From JBBQNR01 sp038330145 (GTDB taxonomy: Bacteria > Actinomycetota > Thermoleophilia > Solirubrobacterales > JBBDJG01): 64,000 nt of DNA. The stretch spans positions 44,515 through 108,514 of the forward strand of contig JBBQNR010000002.1 in assembly GCA_038330145.1 (NCBI GenBank), in the 5' to 3' direction. Both the position numbers and the translations under genes were made by a program. Position 1 is the first letter of the stretch; every line of letters begins with the position of its first letter. Under the pieces are notes generated by a model. It worked only from the letters and a program-made list of their open reading frames with translations, did no database searches and had not been told where the DNA came from. This document shows positions 36,924-43,732 of the stretch, in pieces.

Positions 36924-36929
36924 TTTAAT
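36924..36929 (+). promoter_or_regulatory. -10 hexamer TTTAAT of the second APC-USP permease
   Basis: TTTAAT, 9 nt, then ATG 36939. It does not fit TANNNT strictly, so it is weaker than the others. Confidence 0.35.
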
Positions 36930-36938
36930 CGCGGCGCG

Positions 36939-38984
36939 ATGGAACGCGATGCAGACCCGCCTCCCGGGCCCGACGCCGGCTCACAACCGGCGCGCCGCCA
37001 GCTGCTGATCGAGCGCCGGCTCGGCGCGCCCCGACTCTTCGCAACCGCGTACAGCACTGTCGGCTCATCGATCTACTTCGCACTCGGCGTCGTGGCGGCC
37101 TACGCCCTGGGGCTGACGCCGTTCGTGTTCCTGGTCACCGGGCTGCTGTTCGTGCTCACGACGATGACGTACTTCGAGGGCATGACGGCTCATCCGGAGC
37201 GTGGCGGCTCGGCGGTGATGGCGCGCTATGCCTTCAACGAGTTCTGGAGCTTCATCGCCGGCTGGGCGATCCTGCTCGACTACCTGATCCTGATCGCGAT
37301 CTCGACGCTTTCGATCGGCAATTACCTGTCGGCGTTCTGGCACAAGCTCGGGACCGACAACCTCGACCTCGCGCTGGCCGTGCTGGTCCTGTTCGGAATC
37401 GCCCGCTACAACTTCCACGGCGCCACCCCTCGAGGCCGCCGCTCCACGATGCTCGCGATCGCCGACCTGGTGCTCGTGCTCGTGATCGTCGTGCTCGGCT
37501 TCATCTACGCCTTTGACCCCGACGCCGTGACGCAGAACGTGAAGCTCGGCGAGGTGCCGAAGTGGTCGGACCTGCTGTTCGGCACCACGATCGCGATCAT
37601 CGCCTACACGGGCATCGAGGCCGCCTCCAACCTCGCTCCCGAGGTTCGCGTGCCGAAGCGGGCGCTGCGGCGCACGGTCGGGGCCGGCGCCGCAGCCACC
37701 CTGCTGGTCTTCGTCGGCGTGTCGACCGTCGCTCTGATGGCGCTGCCGGTGGAGCCGGGGATACCGGTGATCGGTGGCCAGGACAGCGGCTTCGGGACCG
37801 AGCTGGGCGGCAAATATGTCGAGGCCCCGGTGCTCGGCGTCGTTCAGAGCTTCACCAACACATGGGTCAGCGACGTGCTTGCCAGAGTGGTGGGCATCAT
37901 CGCGACGCTGGTGCTGGTGCAGTCTGCCAACGCCGGCATGGTCGGCATCACCCGCACGTCCTACACGCTCGCGACCCACCGCCAGCTTCCGCGCGGCCTG
38001 GCTCGGCTGCACCCGCGCCACACGACTCCCTGGATCGTGATCTCGATCGCGTGCGTGCTGGTCTTCCTGTTGCTGCTGCCGGTTGACATCGAGCTGCTGG
38101 CGAGTATGTTCGCCTACGGGGCTCTGATCGCGTTCGGCCTCGCGCACCTGTCCGTGATCGCGCTTCGCATCCGGGACCCCGATCGGGCGCGGCCGTTCAA
38201 GGTGCCGGTGAACCTGCGGGTGCGCGGAATCGAGCTGCCGCTGCCTGCGGTGGTGGGCGCCCTACTGTCGTTCGGGGCCTGGGTCGGGGTGCTGATCTAC
38301 CACGACGAGGCGCGCCTGTTCGGCAGCGCCTGGATGTTGCTCGGTGTCGGCCTCTATGTCATCTACCGCTCGCGCCAGGGGCTGTCGCTGACGCGCATGG
38401 TCGAGGTGTCGCCGACCACGCTGGCCAGCGCGGAGCCCGAGGTCGAGTACGGCAGCATCCTGGTGCCGGTCTTCGGCGATCCGCTGGACGACGACATCAT
38501 GAGCACCGCGGGGCAGCTTGCCTCCGGTCAGGACGACGACTCGGAGGGTGGGGCCGTGATCGAGGCCATCTACGTCACCGAGGTGCCGATGTCGCTGCCG
38601 CTCGATGCCCGTCTGCCCAGGGAGAAGGTCGAGCAGGCAAACCGCGCGCTTGCGCGGGCGAAGCAGATCGGCGAGCAGTACCAGGGAGTGGAGGTGGCGG
38701 TGGCCGCCGTCCGGGGTCGCACCATAGGCTCGGCGATCGTGGAGGAGGCCCGCCGGCGAGGGGTGGAGGCGATCGTGATCGGCGCCGAGCCGCCGTCGCG
38801 GATTCGCGGCGGCGGCATCCTTGGCGGCGTCAGCGGATCGAGGCCGAGCGAGTTGGGGGAGATCACCGCCTATGTGCTGGAGAAGGCGCCCTCCCGGGTG
38901 GTCGTGACCGCGCCGCCGGAACGCTCCCGGCTCGAAATGCCGTTGGACGGCCAACCGAATGGCGGCGCCCGAGAACCGGAGTAG
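36939..38984 (+). CDS. APC-superfamily permease with C-terminal UspA-like domain (copy 2)
   Basis: 681 residues, tandem paralogue of the preceding gene. N-terminus LFATAYSTVGSSIYFALGVV, then YFEGMTAHPERGGSAVMARY, IIAYTGIEAASNLAPEVRVP and SANAGMVGITRTSYTLATHR; about 12 helices. Residues about 490-665 form the UspA-like domain (VEYGSILVPVFGDPLDDDIM, RGVEAIVIGAEPPSR, EKAPSRVVVTAPPER); the C-terminal VIGAEPPSRIRGGGILGG stretch partly recalls the nucleotide-binding G-rich loop that copy 1 lacks. The two permeases have diverged but keep the same architecture, so they may differ in regulation. Confidence 0.82.
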   Translation: MERDADPPPGPDAGSQPARRQLLIERRLGAPRLFATAYSTVGSSIYFALGVVAAYALGLTPFVFLVTGLLFVLTTMTYFEGMTAHPERGGSAVMARYAFNEFWSFIAGWAILLDYLILIAISTLSIGNYLSAFWHKLGTDNLDLALAVLVLFGIARYNFHGATPRGRRSTMLAIADLVLVLVIVVLGFIYAFDPDAVTQNVKLGEVPKWSDLLFGTTIAIIAYTGIEAASNLAPEVRVPKRALRRTVGAGAAATLLVFVGVSTVALMALPVEPGIPVIGGQDSGFGTELGGKYVEAPVLGVVQSFTNTWVSDVLARVVGIIATLVLVQSANAGMVGITRTSYTLATHRQLPRGLARLHPRHTTPWIVISIACVLVFLLLLPVDIELLASMFAYGALIAFGLAHLSVIALRIRDPDRARPFKVPVNLRVRGIELPLPAVVGALLSFGAWVGVLIYHDEARLFGSAWMLLGVGLYVIYRSRQGLSLTRMVEVSPTTLASAEPEVEYGSILVPVFGDPLDDDIMSTAGQLASGQDDDSEGGAVIEAIYVTEVPMSLPLDARLPREKVEQANRALARAKQIGEQYQGVEVAVAAVRGRTIGSAIVEEARRRGVEAIVIGAEPPSRIRGGGILGGVSGSRPSELGEITAYVLEKAPSRVVVTAPPERSRLEMPLDGQPNGGAREPE

Positions 38985-39057
38985 GCTTTTGAGGCGGTGT
39001 AGCTCCGCCCACCCTCATCCTCCGCAAAGGACTTGCGACTTATCTCGCCTTCCCACC

Positions 39058-39063
39058 TAAGAT
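39058..39063 (+). promoter_or_regulatory. -10 hexamer TAAGAT of the trkA pair, leaderless
   Basis: TAAGAT, 7 nt, then ATG 39071. Confidence 0.6.
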
Positions 39064-39070
39064 TGCACCC

Positions 39071-39511
39071 ATGTTCGTACTGATAGTCGGCTGCGGCCGC
39101 GTCGGCTCGTCGATCGCCAAGAAGATGATCACGGCCGGCAACGAGGTCAGCGTGCTCGACGAGAGCCCGGAGTCGCTCGCGCTGCTCGACCACGGGTTGT
39201 CCGATTCGTGGGAGGACCTGGGCGGCAGGTTCGCCGTCGGGACCGCGCTCGAGATCGACGCCCTCATGGAGGCCGGGATCGACCGGGCGGACGTGGTCAT
39301 CTGCTCGACCGACGGCGACAACACCAACATCGTGGTCGCGCAGATCGCCCAGAAGCGGTTCCAGGTCCCGAAGGTGGTGGTCCGTGTGCACGATCCGCTC
39401 CGGGCTGAGTGGTACAGGCAGCAAGGCCTTCACACCGTCAGCCCGACACAGGTCGCGATCGAGATGCTGACCGACGCGGTGCTGGGCGAGAAGGTCGAGG
39501 AGACCGGATGA
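39071..39511 (+). CDS. TrkA-N (RCK) NAD-binding regulator, CeoB-like
   Basis: 146-residue single RCK-N domain: MFVLIVGCGRVGSSIAKKMI (GxGxxG at 7-12), VSVLDESPESLALLDHG (acidic residue after strand 2 indicating NAD(H)), GTALEIDALMEAGIDRADVV and VVRVHDPLRAEWYRQQG. It lacks a TrkA-C domain. Such proteins gate K+ channels or transporters according to nucleotide state. It overlaps the second TrkA gene by 4 nt. The pair resembles mycobacterial CeoB-CeoC, which I recall lying near an APC-family permease too. Confidence 0.88.
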   Translation: MFVLIVGCGRVGSSIAKKMITAGNEVSVLDESPESLALLDHGLSDSWEDLGGRFAVGTALEIDALMEAGIDRADVVICSTDGDNTNIVVAQIAQKRFQVPKVVVRVHDPLRAEWYRQQGLHTVSPTQVAIEMLTDAVLGEKVEETG

Positions 39512-40242
39512 GCCACGACGGCGGCGCCCGCCAGCCGGGCCTGATGTACATCATCATCGCCGGAGCGGGAAAGGTCGGCTGGAACTTGGCCCGGGAGCTG
39601 ATGCAGGCCGGTCACGAGGTGACCGTGATCGAATCCAATCGCGATCGTTACATGACCGTCGAGGAGGAGCTCGAGCACAACGTTCACTACGGCGACGCCT
39701 CCGAGCTCTGGGTGCTGGAGCGCGCCGGCATCGTGCGCGCCGACATGGTGATCGCCGTCACCGGCGACGACGAGGACAACGTCCTGATCTGCCAGGTGGC
39801 GAAGGAGAAGTACCTCGTCGAGCACACGATCGCGCGCGTCAACAACCCGCGCAACGTCGAGCACTTCGATCTGCTCGGAATCAGACCCGTCGTCTCGGCG
39901 ACCGACCTCATCCTGCGCCTGATCGAGCACGAGGTGCCGCACCATGGCCTCGTGCACCTGCTCGACCTGAAGCGCGAGCAGCTCGAGATCATCGAGCTGG
40001 AGGTGACCGACGACGCGCCTGGGGCCGGCAAGCCGATCTCGGAGCTCGAGCTCCCGGACGGGTGCCTGGTCGTTTCGGTGCTGCGGGATGGAAGCGGCTT
40101 CGTCCCCAAGGCCGACACCGTGGTGCGGGGCGGCGACGAGGTTCTCGCGGTCCTCAACCCCGGCGACGAGCAGGCGATCTGCCAGCTGTTTGCGCCCAGG
40201 GCCGGAAAGGGCCGCGGCGCTCCCGTCAGGAAACCGGCTTAG
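39508..40242 (+). CDS. TrkA-N/TrkA-C potassium regulatory protein, CeoC-like
   Basis: 244 residues: RCK-N domain with YIIIAGAGKVGWNLARELMQ (GxGxxG at 19-24), VTVIESNRDRYMTVEEEL and ADMVIAVTGDDEDNVLICQV, then a TrkA-C (RCK-C) domain (LEIIELEVTDDAPGAGKPIS, LPDGCLVVSVLRDG, VRGGDEVLAVLNPGDEQAIC). RCK-C can bind cyclic di-AMP or other ligands. ATG 39508 overlaps the previous stop (ATGA). The stop TAG runs into hairpin family C copy 1. With its neighbour it probably gates the APC-USP permeases upstream. Confidence 0.9.
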   Translation: MSHDGGARQPGLMYIIIAGAGKVGWNLARELMQAGHEVTVIESNRDRYMTVEEELEHNVHYGDASELWVLERAGIVRADMVIAVTGDDEDNVLICQVAKEKYLVEHTIARVNNPRNVEHFDLLGIRPVVSATDLILRLIEHEVPHHGLVHLLDLKREQLEIIELEVTDDAPGAGKPISELELPDGCLVVSVLRDGSGFVPKADTVVRGGDEVLAVLNPGDEQAICQLFAPRAGKGRGAPVRKPA

Positions 40243-40296
40243 AGCCTGAAACGAAATGCCCCGTGCGCCATTGCGGGTGTTTTGGATGCAGGCTCT
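40241..40296 (+). repeat. Family C hairpin, copy 1 (after the second trkA)
   Basis: AGAGCCTG (40241-40248) pairs with CAGGCTCT (40289-40296); inside, AAATGCCC can pair with GGGTGTTT. It begins within the stop codon of the second trkA gene. The same layout (AGAGCCT-AAC-AA, GCC, GGGTG, TTT, AGGC-CT) recurs after aspS at 60514. Possible terminator. Confidence 0.65.
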
Positions 40297-40312
40297 TGGA
40301 GCCAGGACGGCA

Positions 40313-40789
40313 GTGAGGGGCCGTGCCGGCAAGCCTCTGGCCGCCGTGCTGGTCGCGCTGCTTGCGACCGCCGCCATGCTCGGTTGCCGGAGCAGCTCCG
40401 ATGATCCCGCCGCGGGACTCGCGCGCGGCGCGGACAAGGCGCGTGACGTTCAGGCCTACAGCTCGGTGCAGCGGGGAATGGCGGTTGCCGCACTGGTGCG
40501 CGCCGATTCCGGCGGCTTCGGCACCGGCGCGGATGACCTTGCGCAACGCCTGAAGGCGCGCGATCAGTCCATCACCTTCACGACCGCGGCTTCGAACGGC
40601 CCCGAGGAAATACAGGTGCTGGGGGGAGGGACGAGCCCGGTGATGCTGATGGCAAAGAGCCCATCCGGCGCCTACCTTGCAGGTTGGACCGATGGCGCCG
40701 CCACGCGCTACTACCGGGGCCTGGACGCGCCACAGTTGAGCGCGGTCCCGCCGGAGGGCGGGGGCTGGAGCCCCCAGCCGCCCCTGTAG
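40313..40789 (+). CDS. Predicted lipoprotein, function unknown
   Basis: I do not recognise this protein. From GTG 40313 it reads as a typical lipoprotein signal, RGRAGKPLAAVLVALLATAA then MLGC with the acylated Cys at about 25, then roughly 130 polar residues (DKARDVQAYSSVQRGMAVAA, GGFGTGADDLAQRLKARDQS, GAYLAGWTDGAATRYY) and a Pro-rich end. ATGs at 40256 and 40286 are in frame but lie inside the family C hairpin, so GTG 40313 is preferred. No catalytic motif is visible. It lies 4 nt before a methyltransferase gene. Confidence 0.6.
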   Translation: MRGRAGKPLAAVLVALLATAAMLGCRSSSDDPAAGLARGADKARDVQAYSSVQRGMAVAALVRADSGGFGTGADDLAQRLKARDQSITFTTAASNGPEEIQVLGGGTSPVMLMAKSPSGAYLAGWTDGAATRYYRGLDAPQLSAVPPEGGGWSPQPPL

Positions 40790-40793
40790 CGGG

Positions 40794-41444
40794 ATGGCCG
40801 ATCGCGTGGACGAGCAGGAAGACGTTGGCGGCACCGACGATCCGGTGGAGGCCTTTCACCGCCGCTTCTACTCCAGCGACAGCTGGAAGCAGACGTACTG
40901 GCTCGGCGCGCGGGTGCTGAAGAATCCGCTCGACCTCTGGATCTACCAGGAGATAATGCATCGCACCAGGCCCGACACGATCATCGAAACCGGAACGTAC
41001 GAGGGCGGCAGCGCCCTCTACCTGGCCTCGGTGTGCGACTTCCTCGGCCACGGGCAGGTTGTCTCGATCGACGTCGCGGCGCGCGCCCAGCCCGAGCATT
41101 CACGCATCACCTACGTCGAGGGCGACTCGTCGGAGCCGCAGACCGTTGCGCGAGCAAACCTCGGCGGGCGCACGATGGTCGTGCTGGACTCCGATCGAAG
41201 CATCGACCACGTGCTCGCCGAGCTACGCGCCTACGCGCCTCTCGTGTCCCCGGCCTGCTACTTGATCGTGGAGGCAACGATCCTCGGCGAGGAGTTCGTC
41301 CAGGAGCGAAACACGGGGCCGCGTGAGGCGGTCGAGCAGTTCCTCGCCGAGAACGACTGCTTCGAGCTCGACCGCGAGTGCGAGAAGTTCATGATGACGT
41401 TCAACTCCGGTGGATATCTGCGGCGAGTGGGGGCGGGGGAGTAG
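40794..41444 (+). CDS. CmcI-family (cephalosporin hydroxylase-like) methyltransferase
   Basis: 216 residues: VLKNPLDLWIYQEIMHRTRP, the SAM-binding TIIETGTYEGGSALYLASVC, GQVVSIDVAARAQPEHSRIT, MVVLDSDRSIDHVLAELRAY and VQERNTGPREAVEQFLAEND. These are characteristic of the CmcI/rhamnosyl O-methyltransferase group, a Rossmann methyltransferase family often found with glycan or natural-product genes. A glycosyltransferase and a second small methyltransferase follow nearby, so a surface glycan role is plausible. The 3' end overlaps the convergent HNH pseudogene by about 44 bp. Confidence 0.8.
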   Translation: MADRVDEQEDVGGTDDPVEAFHRRFYSSDSWKQTYWLGARVLKNPLDLWIYQEIMHRTRPDTIIETGTYEGGSALYLASVCDFLGHGQVVSIDVAARAQPEHSRITYVEGDSSEPQTVARANLGGRTMVVLDSDRSIDHVLAELRAYAPLVSPACYLIVEATILGEEFVQERNTGPREAVEQFLAENDCFELDRECEKFMMTFNSGGYLRRVGAGE

Positions 41445-42070
41445 CGGTCAAGGCGCCGGCCGAGCTGGGTTCGGATTCGCTCGAGGTGCCGGCGGACCCG
41501 GGCTGCGATTGGTTCGAGGCGCCGGCGAAGGCTCGGTTGCCGACGCCGAAGTTCGGTGTCTGGCTGTGGCAGTTCGGGCACAGCAGCTCGAGGTTCTCCA
41601 GGCGGTTGTCGAGACCGTCGCCGTTTCGGTGGTGAAGCGAGAGGGACAGGGACTTCCCGCGCCAGGAGGAGATTCCGCAATGCTCGCAACGGCCGTCTTT
41701 CAGCCCGGCGGCAATCAGCCGCAGTTTGATGTTGTACCTACCACGCCGCTTGCCCTTCACGAGTAGCTCGGCGAGAGGCGTCGGTCCGACGTGCGCCACG
41801 AGAACCCCGCGGCGGATTGCGCTGTACCAGGTGTCGCGCCGAAAGCCCGAAGCGCTCCACGCACTTGCGCATCGAGTTTCCGGCATCGTGGTAGCGCTGC
41901 ACCTCGACCCAATCGTGTCGATGGCTGAATCGGGAATCCGGCGTCAGGCCGAGCATCCGCTTGTGGTAGGCGATGGTGGCCTTCGACTTGCCGAGCTCGG
42001 CTGCGATCTGGTTCGCGTTCCGGCCTTCGGCCAGAAGCCGGCGCACGGCCTCGCGAGTTGTGTGGGTCAC
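41401..42070 (-). pseudogene. Frameshifted HTH-HNH endonuclease gene
   Basis: One gene appears split by a single-base shift. From GTG 42070 one frame gives a helix-turn-helix (LLAEGRNANQIAAELGKSKA) and RYHDAGNSMRKCVERFG. The next frame carries on as FRRDTWYSAIRRGVLV and an HNH domain (RCEHCGISSWRGKSLSLSLH, HRNGDGLDNRLENLELLCPN, C-HSQ). The switch falls at the GGG run (plus 41846-41848): removing one G joins ERFG to FRRDTW, as I recall for this family. Zinc Cys pairs and His residues are intact downstream. Either a recent pseudogene or a sequencing or assembly error. It lies beside tRNA-Gln, divergent from it by 26 bp. Confidence 0.75.
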
Positions 42071-42096
42071 GAATAGCTATCCTGGGATAAGACCTT

Positions 42097-42167
42097 TGCG
42101 GGGTCGTCCAGTGGTAGGACGCGGCACTCTGGATGCCGAGACCGGGGTTCGAATCCCTGCCCCGCAG
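42097..42167 (+). tRNA. tRNA-Gln (CTG anticodon)
   Basis: Cloverleaf: acceptor TGCGGGG / CCCCGCA, D arm GTCC-AGTGGTA-GGAC, anticodon arm CGGCA-CTCTGGA-TGCCG with anticodon CTG (36th-position CAG codon reader), T arm GGGG-TTCGAAT-CCCT. Discriminator G; the 3' CCA is not encoded. 71 nt. Confidence 0.93.
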
Positions 42168-42261
42168 CCTGATCTCGAACCTAGCGGCGTGCGCTGACGC
42201 AACGCCGCGATTTCGCCCCAGAAAGCTCCTTGCGCCCACCTTTCTTCACCAACTCGGCACA

Positions 42262-43110
42262 GTGAGCGCAGCTTCAGGCAACTCTTCCGCGGCGAGGCCC
42301 TACCTCTCCGTCTCGAGCTGCCTCGGCTACGACATGCCGTACCTGGTCGAGTGGATCGAGTTCCACCGGCTGGCGGGGGTTGAGCGCTTCTTCCTCTACA
42401 ACAACGGCGACCGCGAGCCACAGAGGGAGCTGCTTGCGCCCTACGTCGAGGAGGGTCTGGTCGAGCTGCACGAATGGCCGGTCTTCCCGGCGCCGCAGAT
42501 GCCGGCCTTCCAGCACACCGTCGACAACCACGGCGACGACTCGCGCTGGATCGCATTCATCGACACCGACGAGTTCCTGTTCTCCCCGACCGGACGGTCG
42601 CTCCCTGACGTGCTGACCGGCTACGAGCAGCATCCCGCCGTGGGCGTCTGCCGCGCCTTCTTCGGTCCCTCGGGCCAGACCACCACGCCCTCGGACCTCG
42701 TGACCGAGAGCTATCTGCGCCGCTGGACCGACTGGCGTGGCAGCTCATTCGTCAAGAGCATCATCGACCCGGCGCGCACGGTGCGGCCGGTCAATCCGCA
42801 CTGGTTTCGCTACCACGACGACGAGCAGGCGGTCGACGAGCTGCACCGGCCGGTCGACGAGCAGTACGCGCAGTCGCTGACCTACGACACGCTGCGCATC
42901 AACCACTACTTCACGCGCTCGGAGGAGGAGTGGCTTCAGAAGACGTCGCGCCTGCGGCCGGACACCGGCGAGCCCTACAACACCAAGTGGACCGTCGAGC
43001 ACATGCGCAGCCTGGACCGCGAGACCGGAGAGCCCGACGAGACGGTCCTGCCGCTCGTCCCGGCGCTGAAGCAGGCGATCGCGGCCCGCGCCGAGCGGCA
43101 GCGAGCCTGA
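42262..43110 (+). CDS. Glycosyltransferase family 92/DUF23-like protein
   Basis: 282 residues. YLSVSSCLGYDMPYLVEWIE, FHRLAGVERFFLYNNGD, the metal-binding DxD in WIAFIDTDEFLFSP, WRGSSFVKSIIDPARTVRPV and RINHYFTRSEEEWLQKTSR are the hallmarks of the DUF23/GT92 (or Glyco_tranf_2_4) group, in which ExxHHYxxRS-like C-terminal motifs complete a GT-A fold. The acceptor is unknown. GTG 42262 is the likeliest start; earlier codons run into the tRNA-Gln gene. It ends 1 bp from the convergent methyltransferase. Confidence 0.8.
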   Translation: MSAASGNSSAARPYLSVSSCLGYDMPYLVEWIEFHRLAGVERFFLYNNGDREPQRELLAPYVEEGLVELHEWPVFPAPQMPAFQHTVDNHGDDSRWIAFIDTDEFLFSPTGRSLPDVLTGYEQHPAVGVCRAFFGPSGQTTTPSDLVTESYLRRWTDWRGSSFVKSIIDPARTVRPVNPHWFRYHDDEQAVDELHRPVDEQYAQSLTYDTLRINHYFTRSEEEWLQKTSRLRPDTGEPYNTKWTVEHMRSLDRETGEPDETVLPLVPALKQAIAARAERQRA

Positions 43111-43111
43111 G

Positions 43112-43639
43112 TTAGCGCTCGCGCAGGTGGCCGCGGCCCAACCCCTCACCGCGGCGGCGCACGACGGTCAGGCCAGGAAATGCCGGCCACGTGAACGACT
43201 CCAGCTCGTCCGACTCGGAAAGCTCCTCGGCCAGCTTCCAGACCCCGCCGCAGAACTCGTCCGTCGCGTCGCGCTCGTCGCGCGGCCAGGTGTCGTGCAT
43301 GAACACCATGCCCTCAGGGCGCAGCAGTTGCAGAGCGTGGTCGAAGTCGCGCTTCGCCTGCTCGTAGCTGTGGTCGCCGTCGATGAAGATCACGTGCGGC
43401 GGGGACCCGTCGTAGGCGGAGAAGAACCGGTCCGAGGGCATGTTCCAGAAGCGAGCGCCCTCGGGCACGTCGACCTCCGACTCCGGCCGCACGTCGACAC
43501 CGTGGACCTCCGCGCAGGCCGGCGCTATCTCAGCCAGCGCGATGCCGCGCCCCGTGCCGATCTCCACGTACACGCAGCCGTGGTAGAAGCGGCAGGTCGC
43601 GGCGATGATGCGCGGGTACCAGCGAAACTCGTCGGGCAT
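43112..43639 (-). CDS. Class I SAM-dependent methyltransferase (Methyltransf_24 type)
   Basis: 175 residues: GCVYVEIGTGRGIALAEIAP (SAM loop), AEVHGVDVRPESEVDVP, PPHVIFIDGDHSYEQAKRDF (the FIDGDHSYE motif typical of the Methyltransf_24 group) and LRPEGMVFMHDTWPRDERDA. The group includes O-methyltransferases acting on sugars or catechols. A minus-strand TAACCT hexamer lies 11 nt before ATG 43639. Located between a glycosyltransferase and ABC exporter genes. Confidence 0.85.
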   Translation of the reverse strand: MPDEFRWYPRIIAATCRFYHGCVYVEIGTGRGIALAEIAPACAEVHGVDVRPESEVDVPEGARFWNMPSDRFFSAYDGSPPHVIFIDGDHSYEQAKRDFDHALQLLRPEGMVFMHDTWPRDERDATDEFCGGVWKLAEELSESDELESFTWPAFPGLTVVRRRGEGLGRGHLRER

Positions 43640-43732
43640 TCGACTGCGGAAGGTTAGCCGGGCGGTCGAGTCGGGAAGGGGTGTCGGTCAGGGACGTAGG
43701 TCGGCGAGTAGGTCGGCGACGCCGTCAGCGGC

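Noticed and set aside
41738..42070. HTH reading frame as an independent small regulator gene
   Set aside because: It runs into the HNH frame at a single-base shift with continuous family homology, so a split gene is the simpler reading.
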